From Fomes fomentarius (Eukaryota > Basidiomycota > Agaricomycetes > Polyporales > Polyporaceae), in contig JABYQN010000007.1 of assembly GCA_022606135.1 (NCBI GenBank), positions 2,542,001 through 2,606,000 on the forward strand: DNA of 64,000 nucleotides. The letters run 5' to 3'. A model generated the notes under the pieces. That model ran no database searches. It saw only the letters and a program-made list of their open reading frames with translations, and had not been told where the DNA came from. How positions within the stretch are numbered: position 1 is the first letter of the stretch; each line of letters begins with the position of its first letter. A program made the position numbers and the translations under genes. This document shows, in pieces, positions 23,516-34,466 of this stretch.

Positions 23516-24754
23516 TTACGACAAGTCAGTCATCAATGAAAGAGACTTGGGAGTCAGTGCTAGTAAGGCTTCGGTGATCTGTTCCTCTGTTGTAACTCGA
23601 TTCCCCCACCCATCCCAAAACCGCTCCTCTTCCTCCGAGACTCCAATCGCACTCCGGTAACGCATTATCGTAGCAATGGGAGCAAGAAGGTTTTGGCGCA
23701 ATGCGAGAGGGTTAGTGTGCCTAGCTACCATGGCGTCTATGATAAGTGCAGCTCGTCGTGCGTGTAGCGGCGTTGCATTTGGCCATAACTCCCAGTACCT
23801 CGACTCCATCTCTTCCGAGGGAAAGAGAAAACCTCGGTCAGTGACAGAGACGATCTCGTTGTCCGTGGTGACGACGAGGAACCATGTGTCGCCTAGTCCG
23901 CGCATCATCCGATACCGCCGCAAGTGTGGGATGCCATCGTCCGGTGGTGCGGTTGTGGATGGCGGTGGTGTCGGGGGTGGGGAGGGATCTCCCGCTGCGA
24001 TGATAGTAGTATCTTGCTCATTGGCTTCTTCGACTGATTGCAGGTCGAGCCACTCCAGAGGGGGCAGCAAAGACGGCGACAGGGACGGGGTAGATTCTGG
24101 CGTGTCCGTTTCATCGTCGCCATGCTTTGGAGAAGGGCCCCACGTCGCTTCCCTGTCGGCATGGTTTGGAGAAGGACCCCATGGGTCCCATGAGACTGGT
24201 GACCAGGATGGCGGCTCTGGGGTGTTTCCTTGATGGTCTTGGAAACGCTCTGGGAAGTTGAGAATCCATCCGTGGTTCTCCGTGACATGCTGGTTGCGGA
24301 GGGGCATGAGATCTGCAAGAGCCCGGGCAACAACCGGTGTCGCCAAGGTATCGATGACTTGTTCTGCGGCCTGAATTGTTGCCTGATATGCTTCGTCGAG
24401 AGCCTGCATCGCTACCGTCTTCTCCTTCTTGGGGGCCCCCAGCCTGGGGACGTATCTCTTGAGGACCCCATAAGAAGGTGCCGCCCGAGCAAGGGCCCGG
24501 TATGCTCCAGCCGAAGCTACGGCATGAGGGATGTGACGGAGGCGAGCCTCAACGTGTCCCACAAGGTCCTTATGGAGGAGGACCCATCCGATACGGTCGG
24601 ACAGGCTTCCATCGGGGTCGGTGGAGATGGTGTGGCATGGGAGATGGGAATAATGGACAGGGCGACGCTCCAGAATGAAACGAGGGGCTTTAGGGACATT
24701 GTGAATGTTGGAGTAGTTGCGGCGAGAGTGGGTGCGAGTGTGGAAAGAAGACAT
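23516..24754 (-). CDS. Extra 3' ORF of the Gypsy element (412 residues), unknown function
   Basis: This ORF lies between the chromodomain and the 3' LTR, where some Ty3/Gypsy elements carry env. It has no visible signal peptide or membrane segment, so it does not look like an envelope. The first ~160 residues are mixed and His/Arg-rich. The middle (about 175-275) is Pro/Ser/Asp-rich with a repeated WGPSPxH-like unit and PPPTPPPS. The C-terminal ~130 residues look globular (TWFLVVTTDNEIVSV, then an Arg/Ala-rich region). It is in the same frame as pol and separated from it only by one TGA and 63 nt free of other stops, so it may be a pol extension reached by readthrough or cut off by a CGA-to-TGA change. 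I recognise no domain. Confidence 0.65.
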   Translation of the reverse strand: MSSFHTRTHSRRNYSNIHNVPKAPRFILERRPVHYSHLPCHTISTDPDGSLSDRIGWVLLHKDLVGHVEARLRHIPHAVASAGAYRALARAAPSYGVLKRYVPRLGAPKKEKTVAMQALDEAYQATIQAAEQVIDTLATPVVARALADLMPLRNQHVTENHGWILNFPERFQDHQGNTPEPPSWSPVSWDPWGPSPNHADREATWGPSPKHGDDETDTPESTPSLSPSLLPPLEWLDLQSVEEANEQDTTIIAAGDPSPPPTPPPSTTAPPDDGIPHLRRYRMMRGLGDTWFLVVTTDNEIVSVTDRGFLFPSEEMESRYWELWPNATPLHARRAALIIDAMVARHTNPLALRQNLLAPIATIMRYRSAIGVSEEEERFWDGWGNRVTTEEQITEALLALTPKSLSLMTDLS

Positions 24755-24817
24755 GGTTGAGAAGGTTCTGGTTAGCTGTGGTGGTTGCTGTGAGCGATGG
24801 GGAATGCGTTGATGTGT

Positions 24818-26608
24818 TCATGTCAACTTGTGCCTCTTTTTATATGCTTTGAGCACTGTCTGCGCATGTTTGAGATTCTTCTCTGGTTCCCATGAATTTT
24901 CAGCTGCCGGCCACCCTTTCCATGCTATGAGATATTGTTTCTTTTTTCGTCTGACTCGATGATTCAGAACTGCTTCGACTTCCCATTCTTCGTTCCCTTC
25001 TGTACCGTCTGGTGATGGGTCAGGTGGTGGTCGGATATAATCCGGTCCATGTTCTTTGGTAATTGTATATGGAGTCAGAAGCCCTGCATGAAACACCAGA
25101 TGCATTTTCCATGTCTTTGGAAGTTTCAGTTCGAACGTGACTGGTCCTAAGACCTTGGTGATTACAAATGGTCCTACCCGTTTTGGTGTCAGTTTCTGGG
25201 ATGGATATGGAAGTTTTAAGTTCTTCGTGTCTAGAAGCACTTGGTCTCCCTGTTTTAGTGGTATACTCAGGGCAGGAAGCCGTTGTGCCATGGCCACCGC
25301 AGCTTGTGCATGTGCTGCGATGGTGTTCTCTCGGGCTTCCTGGAGACTGCGCAGTCTCTCTTCTGTGCTTGGGTGTTTTTGTTCCGTTCTAACAGTTCCA
25401 ACAGCCTCCGGCTGATACCCCTGGAGAAGTTCAAACGGAGACTTCCCGGTAACTGAGTGTGTCCGCTGATTATGTGCAAATTCAAATTGAGGGAGTAGTT
25501 TCGCCCAATTTTCCGGATTGTTTGCACAATATATTTGTAAGGCCAAGTCCAACTCCTGGTTAACCCGTTCTGTTTGTCCGTCTGTCTGAGGATGATAGGC
25601 TGTACTCAGAGCCGTCTCAATTCCTAAAGTTCGATGTAACTCCTTGAATGCCTTGGATATGAATTGTGGTCCTCGATCTGATATAACCTTCGCAGGTAAT
25701 CCAAACCGTTTATATACGTCCCTTTGGAGAATATCCATAGCTTCCTCTGCTGTGACATTCTTTGTGCAAGGAGAAAACACCGCTGCCTTGGACACATCAT
25801 GATCCACCACTACTTGGATGGCGTTATATCCTTCTGACTCAGGTAGATCAGTGATATAATCCATTGTGATCATTCTGAATGGTCGGGTATCTCCGCTATG
25901 GGGAATCGGCATAAGCCCTGGTTTAAGAGGGTGTGTGTTGACTTTGCATGTTTGGCAAATTGCGCAACCCTTAACATACTGAGTTACGAATTTGCGCATG
26001 CCTGCCCACATGAAATCTCGTTTTACCAGGTCATATGTTTTTTGAATTCCTGGATGTCCCATGACTGGGACGTCGTGGTACATTTTGACAATGTCTCGTT
26101 GGAGATCTTCATCAGGAGGAACATAGACTTTATCCTTGAACAGGAGTAATCCATCGTCCTCGGACCAATCTTGAGGATCACCAAATTCTGGTCGTTGAAT
26201 AGTTTTCCCTTTACTGGTTATGAAATCTACTATTGCTGCATCTCTCAACTTGGTGTTACGAATTCGTTCTTGTAACTCCGTGTTGACTGCTTTAGCAAAT
26301 AGTTCTGTTTCTAATATGACAACATCCTTGTTGTCGTTTTCCCCCTTCTCATGCCCTGATCTCCGAGAAAGGGCGTCGGCTTGTGTTAATGTTTTTCCCG
26401 GCTGATGTTTGAGCAATACATTGAATTCTGATAAGAAGAGATGCCATCTTGCTTGTCGTCGGTTGAGCTTTTGTGCACTATGAAAGTACGTCAAATTTTT
26501 ATGATCAGAAAGAATTTCAACTGGGTGTGGCGATCCTTGTAGAAAATGCCACCATGCTTCCAATGCGCGGATTATCGCTAATAATTCCCGGTCATAGATT
26601 TGATAATT
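24818..26608 (-). CDS. Gypsy pol, part 2: RNase H end, integrase, chromodomain
   Basis: Residue numbers are from Met at 26563. The distal RNase H part is followed by an integrase zinc finger (H163, H170, C200, C203), the catalytic triad D235, D296, E332 with the D-35-E spacing, and the HPQTDGQTER signature. A chromodomain is at about 526-570 (EWEVE ... YLIAWKGWP ... SWEP). A chromodomain at the integrase C-terminus marks the chromovirus clade and directs insertion to particular chromatin. The frame is continuous with the RT part except for the TGA at 26609. The stop at 24818-24820 is TGA. Confidence 0.9.
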   Translation of the reverse strand, partial: NYQIYDRELLAIIRALEAWWHFLQGSPHPVEILSDHKNLTYFHSAQKLNRRQARWHLFLSEFNVLLKHQPGKTLTQADALSRRSGHEKGENDNKDVVILETELFAKAVNTELQERIRNTKLRDAAIVDFITSKGKTIQRPEFGDPQDWSEDDGLLLFKDKVYVPPDEDLQRDIVKMYHDVPVMGHPGIQKTYDLVKRDFMWAGMRKFVTQYVKGCAICQTCKVNTHPLKPGLMPIPHSGDTRPFRMITMDYITDLPESEGYNAIQVVVDHDVSKAAVFSPCTKNVTAEEAMDILQRDVYKRFGLPAKVISDRGPQFISKAFKELHRTLGIETALSTAYHPQTDGQTERVNQELDLALQIYCANNPENWAKLLPQFEFAHNQRTHSVTGKSPFELLQGYQPEAVGTVRTEQKHPSTEERLRSLQEARENTIAAHAQAAVAMAQRLPALSIPLKQGDQVLLDTKNLKLPYPSQKLTPKRVGPFVITKVLGPVTFELKLPKTWKMHLVFHAGLLTPYTITKEHGPDYIRPPPDPSPDGTEGNEEWEVEAVLNHRVRRKKKQYLIAWKGWPAAENSWEPEKNLKHAQTVLKAYKKRHKLT

Positions 26609-27983
26609 TCATTCCGCTGGGGTGAAAGATTTAGACAAATAGGCACATGGGTGCCATACTCCATCGGAGCCTCGTTGTCGTAATACTGCCCCTGTAGCCA
26701 CTTTTGATGCATCACATTCTATCTGAAATGGTCGTTCCGGATCTGGGATGTGCAGAATAGGTTCTGCTGTAAACCTTCTTTTTAATTCGTCAAATGTCGC
26801 CTGACACTCTTTGGACCATACGAAAGGTTTGTCTTTTTTCGTTAATTCTGTCAAAGGACGAACTAGTTTGGAATAGTCCTTGATGAATCTTCGATAAAAG
26901 TTTCCAAATCCTAGGAACGCTTGGACCTGTTTTACTGTAGTTGGTTCTTTCCATTCCTCAATTGCCTTGATCTTGATTGGGTCCATTGCCACAACTCCTG
27001 GACGAACAATTGAACCTAAGAATTCAACTTCTTGTACATCGAATTCACATTTTTCGGCCTTCAGAAATAGATCGTTTTCCTGAAGTCGTTGCAATACTCT
27101 GCGTGTCCGTTGATGATGTTCTTCAACATTGTTAGAGAAGATTAGGATGTCATCCATATAGATGACAATCCATCCTTCATGTAACATGTCATAGAAGATG
27201 TCGTTCATCATGTTTTGGAATGTTGCTGGCGCATTGGTCAATCCAAAGAACATGACGAGTGGTTCGAATAGTCCTTCTGGAGTAATGAATGCTGCCTTCC
27301 ATTGATCTCCTTCTTTGATGCGTACATTATTATATCCGGCTCGTACGTCCAGCTTGGTAAAAATGGTCGCGTTCTTGAGCCGGTCTAGAATGTCGCTGAT
27401 CAATGGTAATGGGTACACATTCTTTATTGTGCCTTCATTCAAAGCCTGATAATCTTGTACTGGACGGAGACTTCCATCCTTTTTTGTCACAAAGAAAAAT
27501 GGTGATGCTAGAGGAGATTTTGACCTCCTTATGTATCCTTTGGCAAGATTTTCGTCAATGAACTTCCTAAGTTCCATCCGTTCAGTGGTCGTCAACAGAT
27601 ATATCTTCCTCCATGACTTCTTTTTATGCCAATCAAATTCCTTCTTTAATTCAATGGCATGATCCCAAGGTCGTTCTGGTGGAAATCGGTCTGCTGCTTT
27701 CTTCTCAAACACTGGTTTAAAATCTTGCACAAACTCTGGCAAGATTTCATCCAATGTTTTTGTCTTCTGATCCTTTTTTGCAGCTATTGCAATCTCTGTT
27801 GACTTATTAATCCTCCGGACTTCTCGCGTCTGGTAAAGTTTTTGAAGGATCCGTGATGGATTATGAGTTAACCTTTCTTCATCTTCATCATCCTCATCTG
27901 TCTCCAGGTATAGGAATGATGTGATAAGATCTTGGTTCTTTGGTTCTATGGGAAATCCCCATAGTCTTCCTTCCGGTGGGTCG
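26609..27983 (-). CDS. Gypsy pol, part 1: reverse transcriptase and start of RNase H
   Basis: It carries the RT fingers (LDVRAGYNNVRI), FGLTNAPATFQ, the catalytic YMDD box, FLGFGNFYRRFI and the first RNase H Asp (ECDAS). The frame ends with TGA at 26609-26611, exactly where the conserved Arg of the TPAERNYxIYDREL block is expected, so this looks like a nonsense CGA-to-TGA change. The upstream boundary at 27983 is the Copia-1 insertion; codons beyond it belong to the Copia LTR. Confidence 0.9.
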
Positions 27984-28537
27984 TGATGAACTCTGAACCT
28001 GTAAGGCGAGGAGCGACTGTAAGTCACAACAGAGAGGGATCTTCAGTCAGTGAGCGAACGACTATATTGCATAGTGAAGTACCTGTAAGTCACAACAGAG
28101 AGGGACTACAAGTACTAAGTTAGTAAGAAGTAGTAGAGCATATGTAGGTAAGAGACTTACTCTTCAGTCAGTGAGCGAACGACTGAAGAGCAGAGGCGAA
28201 GAAGGGACTGCTTATATACATGAGGGATGAGTCCATGAGTCAGCGAATAAAGCAGTCACATGTAGCCATAAGACAATGAGTCAGAGTCCGTATCGGCGTA
28301 TGAGTCAGATACAGTCATAGCATGAGTCAGACATAAGGTCTAGAAGAGTCCGGTGCAGTGTAGAACGCACTGGTACGCACAGGAATGCACAGTAACCATA
28401 TGGTCATGGGAAAGTACAGTAGGAGAACAAAGAAAACCATAAATGGTAAGTAGGAACACAGCCTATCTAATCATATGACCATAAACAAGTGTACACAACT
28501 CCGGTCCGAGCACAGCCGGTAGTCCGGAAGTTCAACA
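27984..28537 (-). repeat. Copia-1 3' LTR (554 bp)
   Basis: It starts TGATGAAC and ends GTTCAACA, an imperfect inverted terminal pair. Internal subrepeats include two copies of 'gtaagtcacaacagagaggg' and two of 'cagtcagtgagcgaacgact'. Confidence 0.93.
28211..28329 (-). promoter_or_regulatory. Copia LTR promoter: four TGACTCA sites upstream of TATA
   Basis: Perfect TGACTCA (plus strand TGAGTCA) at 28236-28242, 28277-28283, 28301-28307 and 28323-28329 lies directly upstream, on the minus strand, of TATATAAG at about 28211-28218. TGACTCA is the consensus of Gcn4/CPC1-type bZIP activators of the amino-acid starvation response. The same block occurs in all five Copia-family LTRs here. Confidence 0.6.
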
Positions 28538-28548
28538 CTCCCACTCGT

Positions 28549-29490
28549 TCAAGATGCAACGGAAACAAGACCGATCTCATCAACGAACTTTGCCAAAATG
28601 GAATAAGGCACGTTCTTTGTGAGAGAATCAGCCAACTGATCCGCGGTTGCAACATAGAAGATCTCGACAGAGCCAGACTCCACCTGTTCACGAATGAAGT
28701 GGTAGCGAATCTCTATGTGCTTGGTACGCCGGTCGACTACTGGATTGACTGACAGGAAAATCGAACCCTGGTTGTCTAGACACATGGGTGTCGGCCTGGT
28801 CAAATCATCACCAAGTTCATTGCCGAACATCCTCAGCCAGATCAACTGACGACAGGTATCAGAGGCCGCTTTATATTCCGCCTCAGTAGAGGAGAGCGAA
28901 ATGGTAGGCTGACGCCTCGAAGCCCACGATATAGCACCACCTGCCATCAAGAAGACGAAGCCAGAGGTAGAATGCCGATCATCACGGTCTTTGGCCCAAT
29001 CTGAATCCGAATAGGAAATCAGACCGTCATTAGACGCTCCCTTGTAGCGCAAGCGATACGCCTTTGTCCCTTGAAGGTAACGCAGGACATACTTCGCATA
29101 ACTCATGTGTGCTTCAGAGGGATTGGCATTGTACTTCGATAACCGTGTGACAGCGAAGGAGATATCAGGACGCGTTCCGAGCATGGCGTACAAAAGACTG
29201 CCAATGAGACTCTGGTAGCGTTGCCTGAACTGATCGGAAGCTGGTTCGTCGGCACTTGCCAAGACAGCACCAGCAGGAAGGGGTGTACGTGAGGGTTTAC
29301 AGTCAGCCATCTGAAAGCGCTCGAGAACAGACTGGATGTACTCTTCCTGGTCGATGTCGATCATACGAGTGGATCGATCACGAGTGATGCGAAGACCAAG
29401 GAAGCGCTGTACAGATCCCAAGTCCGTCATCTTGTACTGCTTAGAAAGCGAACGCTTGACTTGTTTGATGTGACTAGACTGATCGCCCAT
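28549..29490 (-). pseudogene. Copia-1 pol fragment: RT end and RNase H
   Basis: 313 residues beginning immediately after the displaced YVDD box. It contains the Copia RT thumb (DLGSVQRFLGLRI) and RNase H (SYSDSDWA, SLSSTEAEY, KHIEIRYHFIRE, DSLTK). It is severed from the preceding frame by a missing base in a G6 run (29535-29540). Confidence 0.88.
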
Positions 29491-30917
29491 CAGAAGTAAA
29501 TCGTCGACATAAAGAACGACAATCGTGACGTGATCCCCCCTTGTCGCCGATATACGTAGATCCCAGCATCAGAATATGTCCGTGTAAATCCCAGATCTAG
29601 AAGCAATTGATGGATTTTCGCATTCCACTGACGCGACGCCTGCTTAAGACCATAGATAGCCTTTTTGAGTAGACAGATGTGATCTTCCTTCCCAGGAACG
29701 ACCCAGCCTTCCGGCTGTTCCATATAAATCTCCTCATCTAGATCACCATTCAGGAACGCGGTCTTGACATCCATTGACTCGATGTCCCAGTCCTCAAGCG
29801 CTGCATGCGCGAGTAAATACCGGATAGACTCAAACCGCACCACTGGAGAGAACGTCTCATGGTAGTCCTCTCCCCACACCTGAGTGAAACCCTTTGCAAC
29901 CAGACGAGCCTTGTACCGCCCATCATGTTTGATGTCATAAACCCAGCGGTTAGAGACAACATGCCGGCCCTTGGGACGAGGAACGAGAACCCAAGTCTTA
30001 TTCTCCATAAGCAACTCAAACTCCGACTTCTCAGCTTCGCGCCATTTCCCAGCATCAGGTGAGCACATGGCTTCCTTATGCGACTGAGGTAAGCCAGCTT
30101 TATACTGAGCAGCAGCTAGAAAAGCGAGTATCGTCTCCGCTTCACGCAGATTGCCATCCTTGTCGATCTGATTATCAGCACGTGCAGGATCGTCATACAC
30201 GTTGTTATCAGTCCTGTCCTTGTGGGGAATACCAGCTTTTTCGCAACGAGGACGGTCACGAGCAATGCTTGGTTCATTAGCTCCCACTGGAGGGTGACGA
30301 CCACGTTTGTGAGGAGGACGAGGAGGAACGACAGGAGGCGGCGTAGGAGGACGTTGCGGAGGAGGAGGAGGCTCAGCAGGAGCTTCTGCAGGAGGAGCGG
30401 GATCAGCATCCGCTGGAGGGTCAGGTTGTGGTGGTTCGAAGAGGTTGGGAGGAGTGAAAGGAATTGCATCATTGGGATCGACCAAATCAGAGTCATTGTT
30501 CGAGGAATCATCCAATTGATCATCTGAGAACGGACTGTCGTCCGGGGTAGAAGGACGGTTGCCAGGTAAGTTACGAGCAGGGAAAGACTCTTCGTCAAAT
30601 GTTGCATCGCGGGACACGACGATAGAGCGGTTGGCTGGATTCCAAAATTTATACCCCTTGGAACCAGACTCATACCCGACGAAGATCATCTCGACAGCCT
30701 TCTTGTCGAGTTTCCCTTCGCGCTTTGCCTTCTGCACGTGGACAAAAGCTTTGCACCCAAACACTCTGAAGTAAGAGACGTCTGGAACGGTACCATCCCA
30801 AACAGTGATGGGGCACGACCACTTATGTCGTCGCATAGGTTGACGATTGTAGATATGAACGGCTGCGTCAAGAGCGAGTTGCCAGAAACCATGACTAAGG
30901 CCTGCTTGGTGGAGCAT
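29490..30917 (-). pseudogene. Copia-1 pol fragment: integrase end and RT start
   Basis: It carries the integrase C-terminal part, a Pro-rich spacer (about 160-205), and the RVT_2 fingers (SNRWVYDIKHDG, KARLVAKGF, DVKTAFLNGDL, LKKAIYGLKQ). The frame ends within a few codons of the catalytic YVDD, which is present in the neighbouring frame. Confidence 0.88.
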
Positions 30918-32749
30918 AGACAGAGCCTTTTCAGTAATAGTACGATTCCAGCGCTCAGCACGTCCATTCTGTTGAGGTGAACCCGGTAGAGTCTTCTGGT
31001 GCTCGATGCCGTGCGAACGAAGAAGTGTAGAGAACTCGTCTGATGTGTATTCCCCCCTCGATCTGAGCGGATCGATTTGATCTTCTTACCGGTCTGGTTC
31101 TCAGCCCACGCCTTATAGTCTTTGAACGCTTGGATCGCGTCAGACTTGTGTTTAAGGAAGTAAGCACGAGCGAGACCAGAATAGTCATCAATAAAACCGG
31201 CGAAGTATTTCCAACCTCCGATAGCCTGAGTGCGCATCGGTCCATCGAGGTCCGTATGGACTCGCTCGAGAACTTCAGTAGCGCGCTTCTCAGAAGGTGG
31301 AAAGGGGTTACGGGTGGATTTGCCAAAAGCACATCCATCACACGGTTCTTCGTCTGCAGGATTAACAGCATCAACCCCCTTAGTATGCTTAGGAAGGTTG
31401 CGCAGAACGTCCTTGCCCGCATGACCAAAGCGACGGTGCCAGGTCTTGAACTTACAGACATTGAGATAGACGCGCTTGCTGTTGTGAAGCTCAATAATTG
31501 TCCAATAACAATTAGACGAAGGGTTGTATCGCGCCTCCAGGATCTTACGACCCTTGATATGAATCGTCGAACCATGTTTGACAGCGCCGTCAGGCAGCTT
31601 GTCGAAAATGCACATGCGCCCATCCCCTTGAAAGAGGGAGTAACCATTGCGCTCAATGGAGCCAGTTGAGAAGATGTGACCGATGGTGCCTGGTATGTAG
31701 TAGACGTGGTTCAGAGTAATTGCTACCTTCTGACCATCTAACCAGGTTTCTCCAGACAGAGTTCCTTCCCCAAGTGCCTGAATGACGCTGCTATCACCTT
31801 GTCCAGCAGTGTTAAACAGTACAGGCGTATCGAAGGGTTGGTACTCAATGAACTCAGAGAGATCACCAGTGATATGTTGAGAGGCTCCAGAGTCCATCAG
31901 CCATGCAGTCCAGTTCACACTGTTCGAGGCCATAGCCTCATCGTAGAAAGAAGCAGTGATGTTAGACGAACCGGCTACAAGTACAGATGATACAGACTTG
32001 GTAGTGACGTGCGCATGGTTATGAGAAGTGTCCTTATTCTTCCCCTTGTCCTTATCCTTGTCTTTGTCCTTCCCTTTACCCTTGCCCTTGCCTTTGGGAC
32101 GCTTCTCAGGGTACTTCTGATAGCAGTTGGACTCATGATGAGAGCCACTTCCGCAATGAGAGCAGGGACCCTTAGGCTCCGGCTTGGTCTGGGAGACCTT
32201 GTTCGCAGACTGGCCGTTCTTGCGCATGGACTCCTCAGCCAAGGTCTTCGACTGGATGTCATTGAGAGTAACCTTGTCGAGGTCTGTGGTCGCCATAAGC
32301 GCAGAAACCATGGACCGGTACGACTCCGGGATTTTGGACATCAAGAGAAGGGCTTGCATGTTGTCAGAGAGCATGACACCATTGCTACTTATTTCGCGCA
32401 GGCGTGTGATAAGATGCATCATCTGATCCTGAAGGGGCTTCTGTTTGTTCATCCGAGGCTCAGCAACGAGTGACTCGAACAAACCCCAGACGTGGGCACT
32501 GTTAGGCTTGCCAAACTTGTTCTGTAACGCTTCCCAGGACTCAGCAGCAGTCATGTCCCTGGGTTGTCCACCCGAGACAAGAATCTGAGTGTCCAGAACG
32601 TAGTGAAAGTTTGGTGCGACACGCATGTACATCATGCCGCGAGCTTGCCCATCAAGTTTATCCCACTTGTCCTTGGCAGCTTGCTCAGTAGGACGAGTAG
32701 CGCCTTTGACAACACTCCAACAGTCCATGAAGATGAAATAGCCCTTCAT
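30686..32749 (-). pseudogene. Copia-1 gag, protease and integrase core (frame-broken)
   Basis: It carries a UBN2-like Gag region, a CCHC knuckle, a Lys/Gly/Asp repeat linker, a DSGA protease site, a GAG-pre-integrase HHCC finger and the first two integrase Asp residues. The N-terminus is cut by the 34-bp duplication at 32725-32792. The end is cut before the catalytic Glu by the G6 run at 31052-31057; the last ~95 residues are out-of-frame sequence. Confidence 0.88.
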
Positions 32750-32792
32750 CTTGGCAGACCATGAAGATGAAATAGCCCTTCATCTTGGCAGA
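32725..32792 (-). repeat. 34-bp tandem duplication in Copia-1 gag
   Basis: Two perfect adjacent 34-bp units (32725-32758 and 32759-32792) occur where Copia-2 has one. Since 34 is not a multiple of three, the gag frame is broken near codon 25. Confidence 0.9.
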
Positions 32793-33011
32793 CCAGTTGT
32801 TGTACTGATTCACTGAAGAGAGGACAGGGATAGAGTCGACTTTGATATCTCCCATGATGGATAAGAGGTATTGGGGAGAATCAAGATATTCCTCCTTGAA
32901 GTCGAGAGTGAATGTGATAGGCGCAACAGGGGGCACAGTGACGATAGGAGGAAAAAGGTAGACTGGAGGAAGAGGACTTGAATCAACAGGAGGGGAGTTT
33001 CTGAAGAGCAA

Positions 33012-33296
33012 TCAGAGATAAAAATTAGGATGAGACGAGGAGGGCTGTGTGTGAGTTTCTTCCTGAAGATAGGGAAGAGGAACTCCGTGTTGTGGGTCGG
33101 TGTCCTGCTGCCAAGTTGCTGGATATGCCCAGTGAAAGGTCGGTTCGTACGGAAGAGGGAGTTGATTGTAGCGATTGGGACAGAGCTGTACGTCGCACTG
33201 GTCCCACTCCTGCTCTCCGTCGTCGTAGACGTAGTGATAACGATCGACCTGATCGTCTAGATCAAAGAGATGGGGCTGTTCCGAGCAATCAAACAC
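33012..33296 (-). pseudogene. Copia-1 leader with Cys/His module, stopped by TGA
   Basis: This open frame carries C-x4-HLFD-x8-HY-x8-W-x2-C-x4-CP-x-RYN (33165-33287), the counterpart of the Gypsy leader module. The TGA at 33012-33014 is CGA in Copia-2, where the frame continues without a stop into gag. No ATG precedes the module, so its natural start is unclear. Confidence 0.65.
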
Positions 33297-33881
33297 CGAT
33301 GCAGTAGAATGATGTTCTGCAAGTTCAGCGTTGACTTCAGCTTCAGAGTCAGAGCTGAGCTGAGGACTGTTGGCAGTAGTAGGCGGCTCCAGTACGATGG
33401 TTCAGAGAAAAACGCGATGATTGACTTGCCACGTGCGAGATCTGGTAGAGAGGAACACCTATTGAGGTGAGCCAGAAGGTCAGGAAGCCGATATTCCCAA
33501 CAATCCAGATAGAAGTCGCCAACTGTGCCCAGGAAAAGCTATACGAGTCTAGGTATCAAAAAGAGTATAGTAAGGAGGGTCCAAACGGTTGTCCTCCGGT
33601 CCAAAGGTGATAACCACCCCGGCTACAACAGCTGGCGGGCGCAAGTGCGTGGCCTGGCTGAGGATACTTGAAAACCCGTGTGCCGCGAAAGCACCAAAGG
33701 TTGTACAGAGATACTAGATAGCGACTACTAAAAAGCGCTCAGGGCTGCGTCACGAGCGCAGTAAAGTCCCCCTGGCAGCAGTGTCGGAGGGCACAGTCAA
33801 GAGTTAGGGAAAGTGGAGGAGAGTGCACGGGCAGAGAGTCGACGAACAGAGTTTGCGCGCAGAGTGTCGACAGAGGAGCAA

Positions 33882-33907
33882 CTGATTAGAGCGCAGGGCT
33901 CATAACC
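33882..33907 (-). other. Copia-1 primer-binding site for half tRNA-iMet
   Basis: Immediately inside the 5' LTR the plus strand reads GCGCAGGGCTCATAACC, which resembles the anticodon arm (CAT) of initiator tRNA-Met. The minus (genomic) strand is thus complementary to an internal tRNA segment. Priming by a tRNA-iMet half is established for Drosophila copia. Confidence 0.6.
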
Positions 33908-34461
33908 TGATGAACTCTGAACCTGTAAGGCGAGGAGCGACTGTAAGTCACAACAGAGAGGGATCTTCAGTCAGTGAGCGAACGACTATATTGCATAGTG
34001 AAGTACCTGTAAGTCACAACAGAGAGGGACTACAAGTACTAAGTTAGTAAGAAGTAGTAGAGCATATGTAGGTAAGAGACTTACTCTTCAGTCAGTGAGC
34101 GAACGACTGAAGAGCAGAGGCGAAGAAGGGACTGCTTATATACATGAGGGATGAGTCCATGAGTCAGCGAATAAAGCAGTCACATGTAGCCATAAGACAA
34201 TGAGTCAGAGTCCGTATCGGCGTATGAGTCAGATACAGTCATAGCATGAGTCAGACATAAGGTCTAGAAGAGTCCGGTGCAGTGTAGAACGCACTGGTAC
34301 GCACAGGAATGCACAGTAACCATATGGTCATGGGAAAGTACAGTAGGAGAACAAAGAAAACCATAAATGGTAAGTAGGAACACAGCCTATCTAATCATAT
34401 GACCATAAACAAGTGTACACAACTCCGGTCCGAGCACAGCCGGTAGTCCGGAAGTTCAACA
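33908..34461 (-). repeat. Copia-1 5' LTR (554 bp)
   Basis: Identical by eye to 27984-28537, which indicates a very recent insertion. Confidence 0.93.
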
Positions 34462-34466
34462 GGTCG

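Larger units (their letters stand above)
27984..34461 (-). mobile_element. Copia-1: Ty1/Copia element inserted in Gypsy pro-pol
   Basis: The LTRs are two 554-bp repeats, 27984-28537 and 33908-34461, that appear identical. The target duplication is GGTCG (27979-27983 and 34462-34466). Domain order is Gag, protease, integrase, reverse transcriptase, RNase H, as in Ty1/Copia. Relative to Copia-2 it carries an extra premature TGA (33012) and a 34-bp tandem duplication in gag, and it shares two frame breaks with Copia-2. It is therefore recent but non-autonomous. Confidence 0.93.

Noticed and set aside
30116..30673. Leu-rich 185-codon frame inside Copia-1 (also in Copia-2)
   Set aside because: It is the alternate frame of the Pro/Asp-rich integrase-RT spacer, and its conservation is explained by the pol frame.
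33012..33296. Leader ORF considered as a separate small Copia gene
   Set aside because: In Copia-2 the same frame runs into gag without a stop, so it is better seen as an upstream part of the Gag frame.
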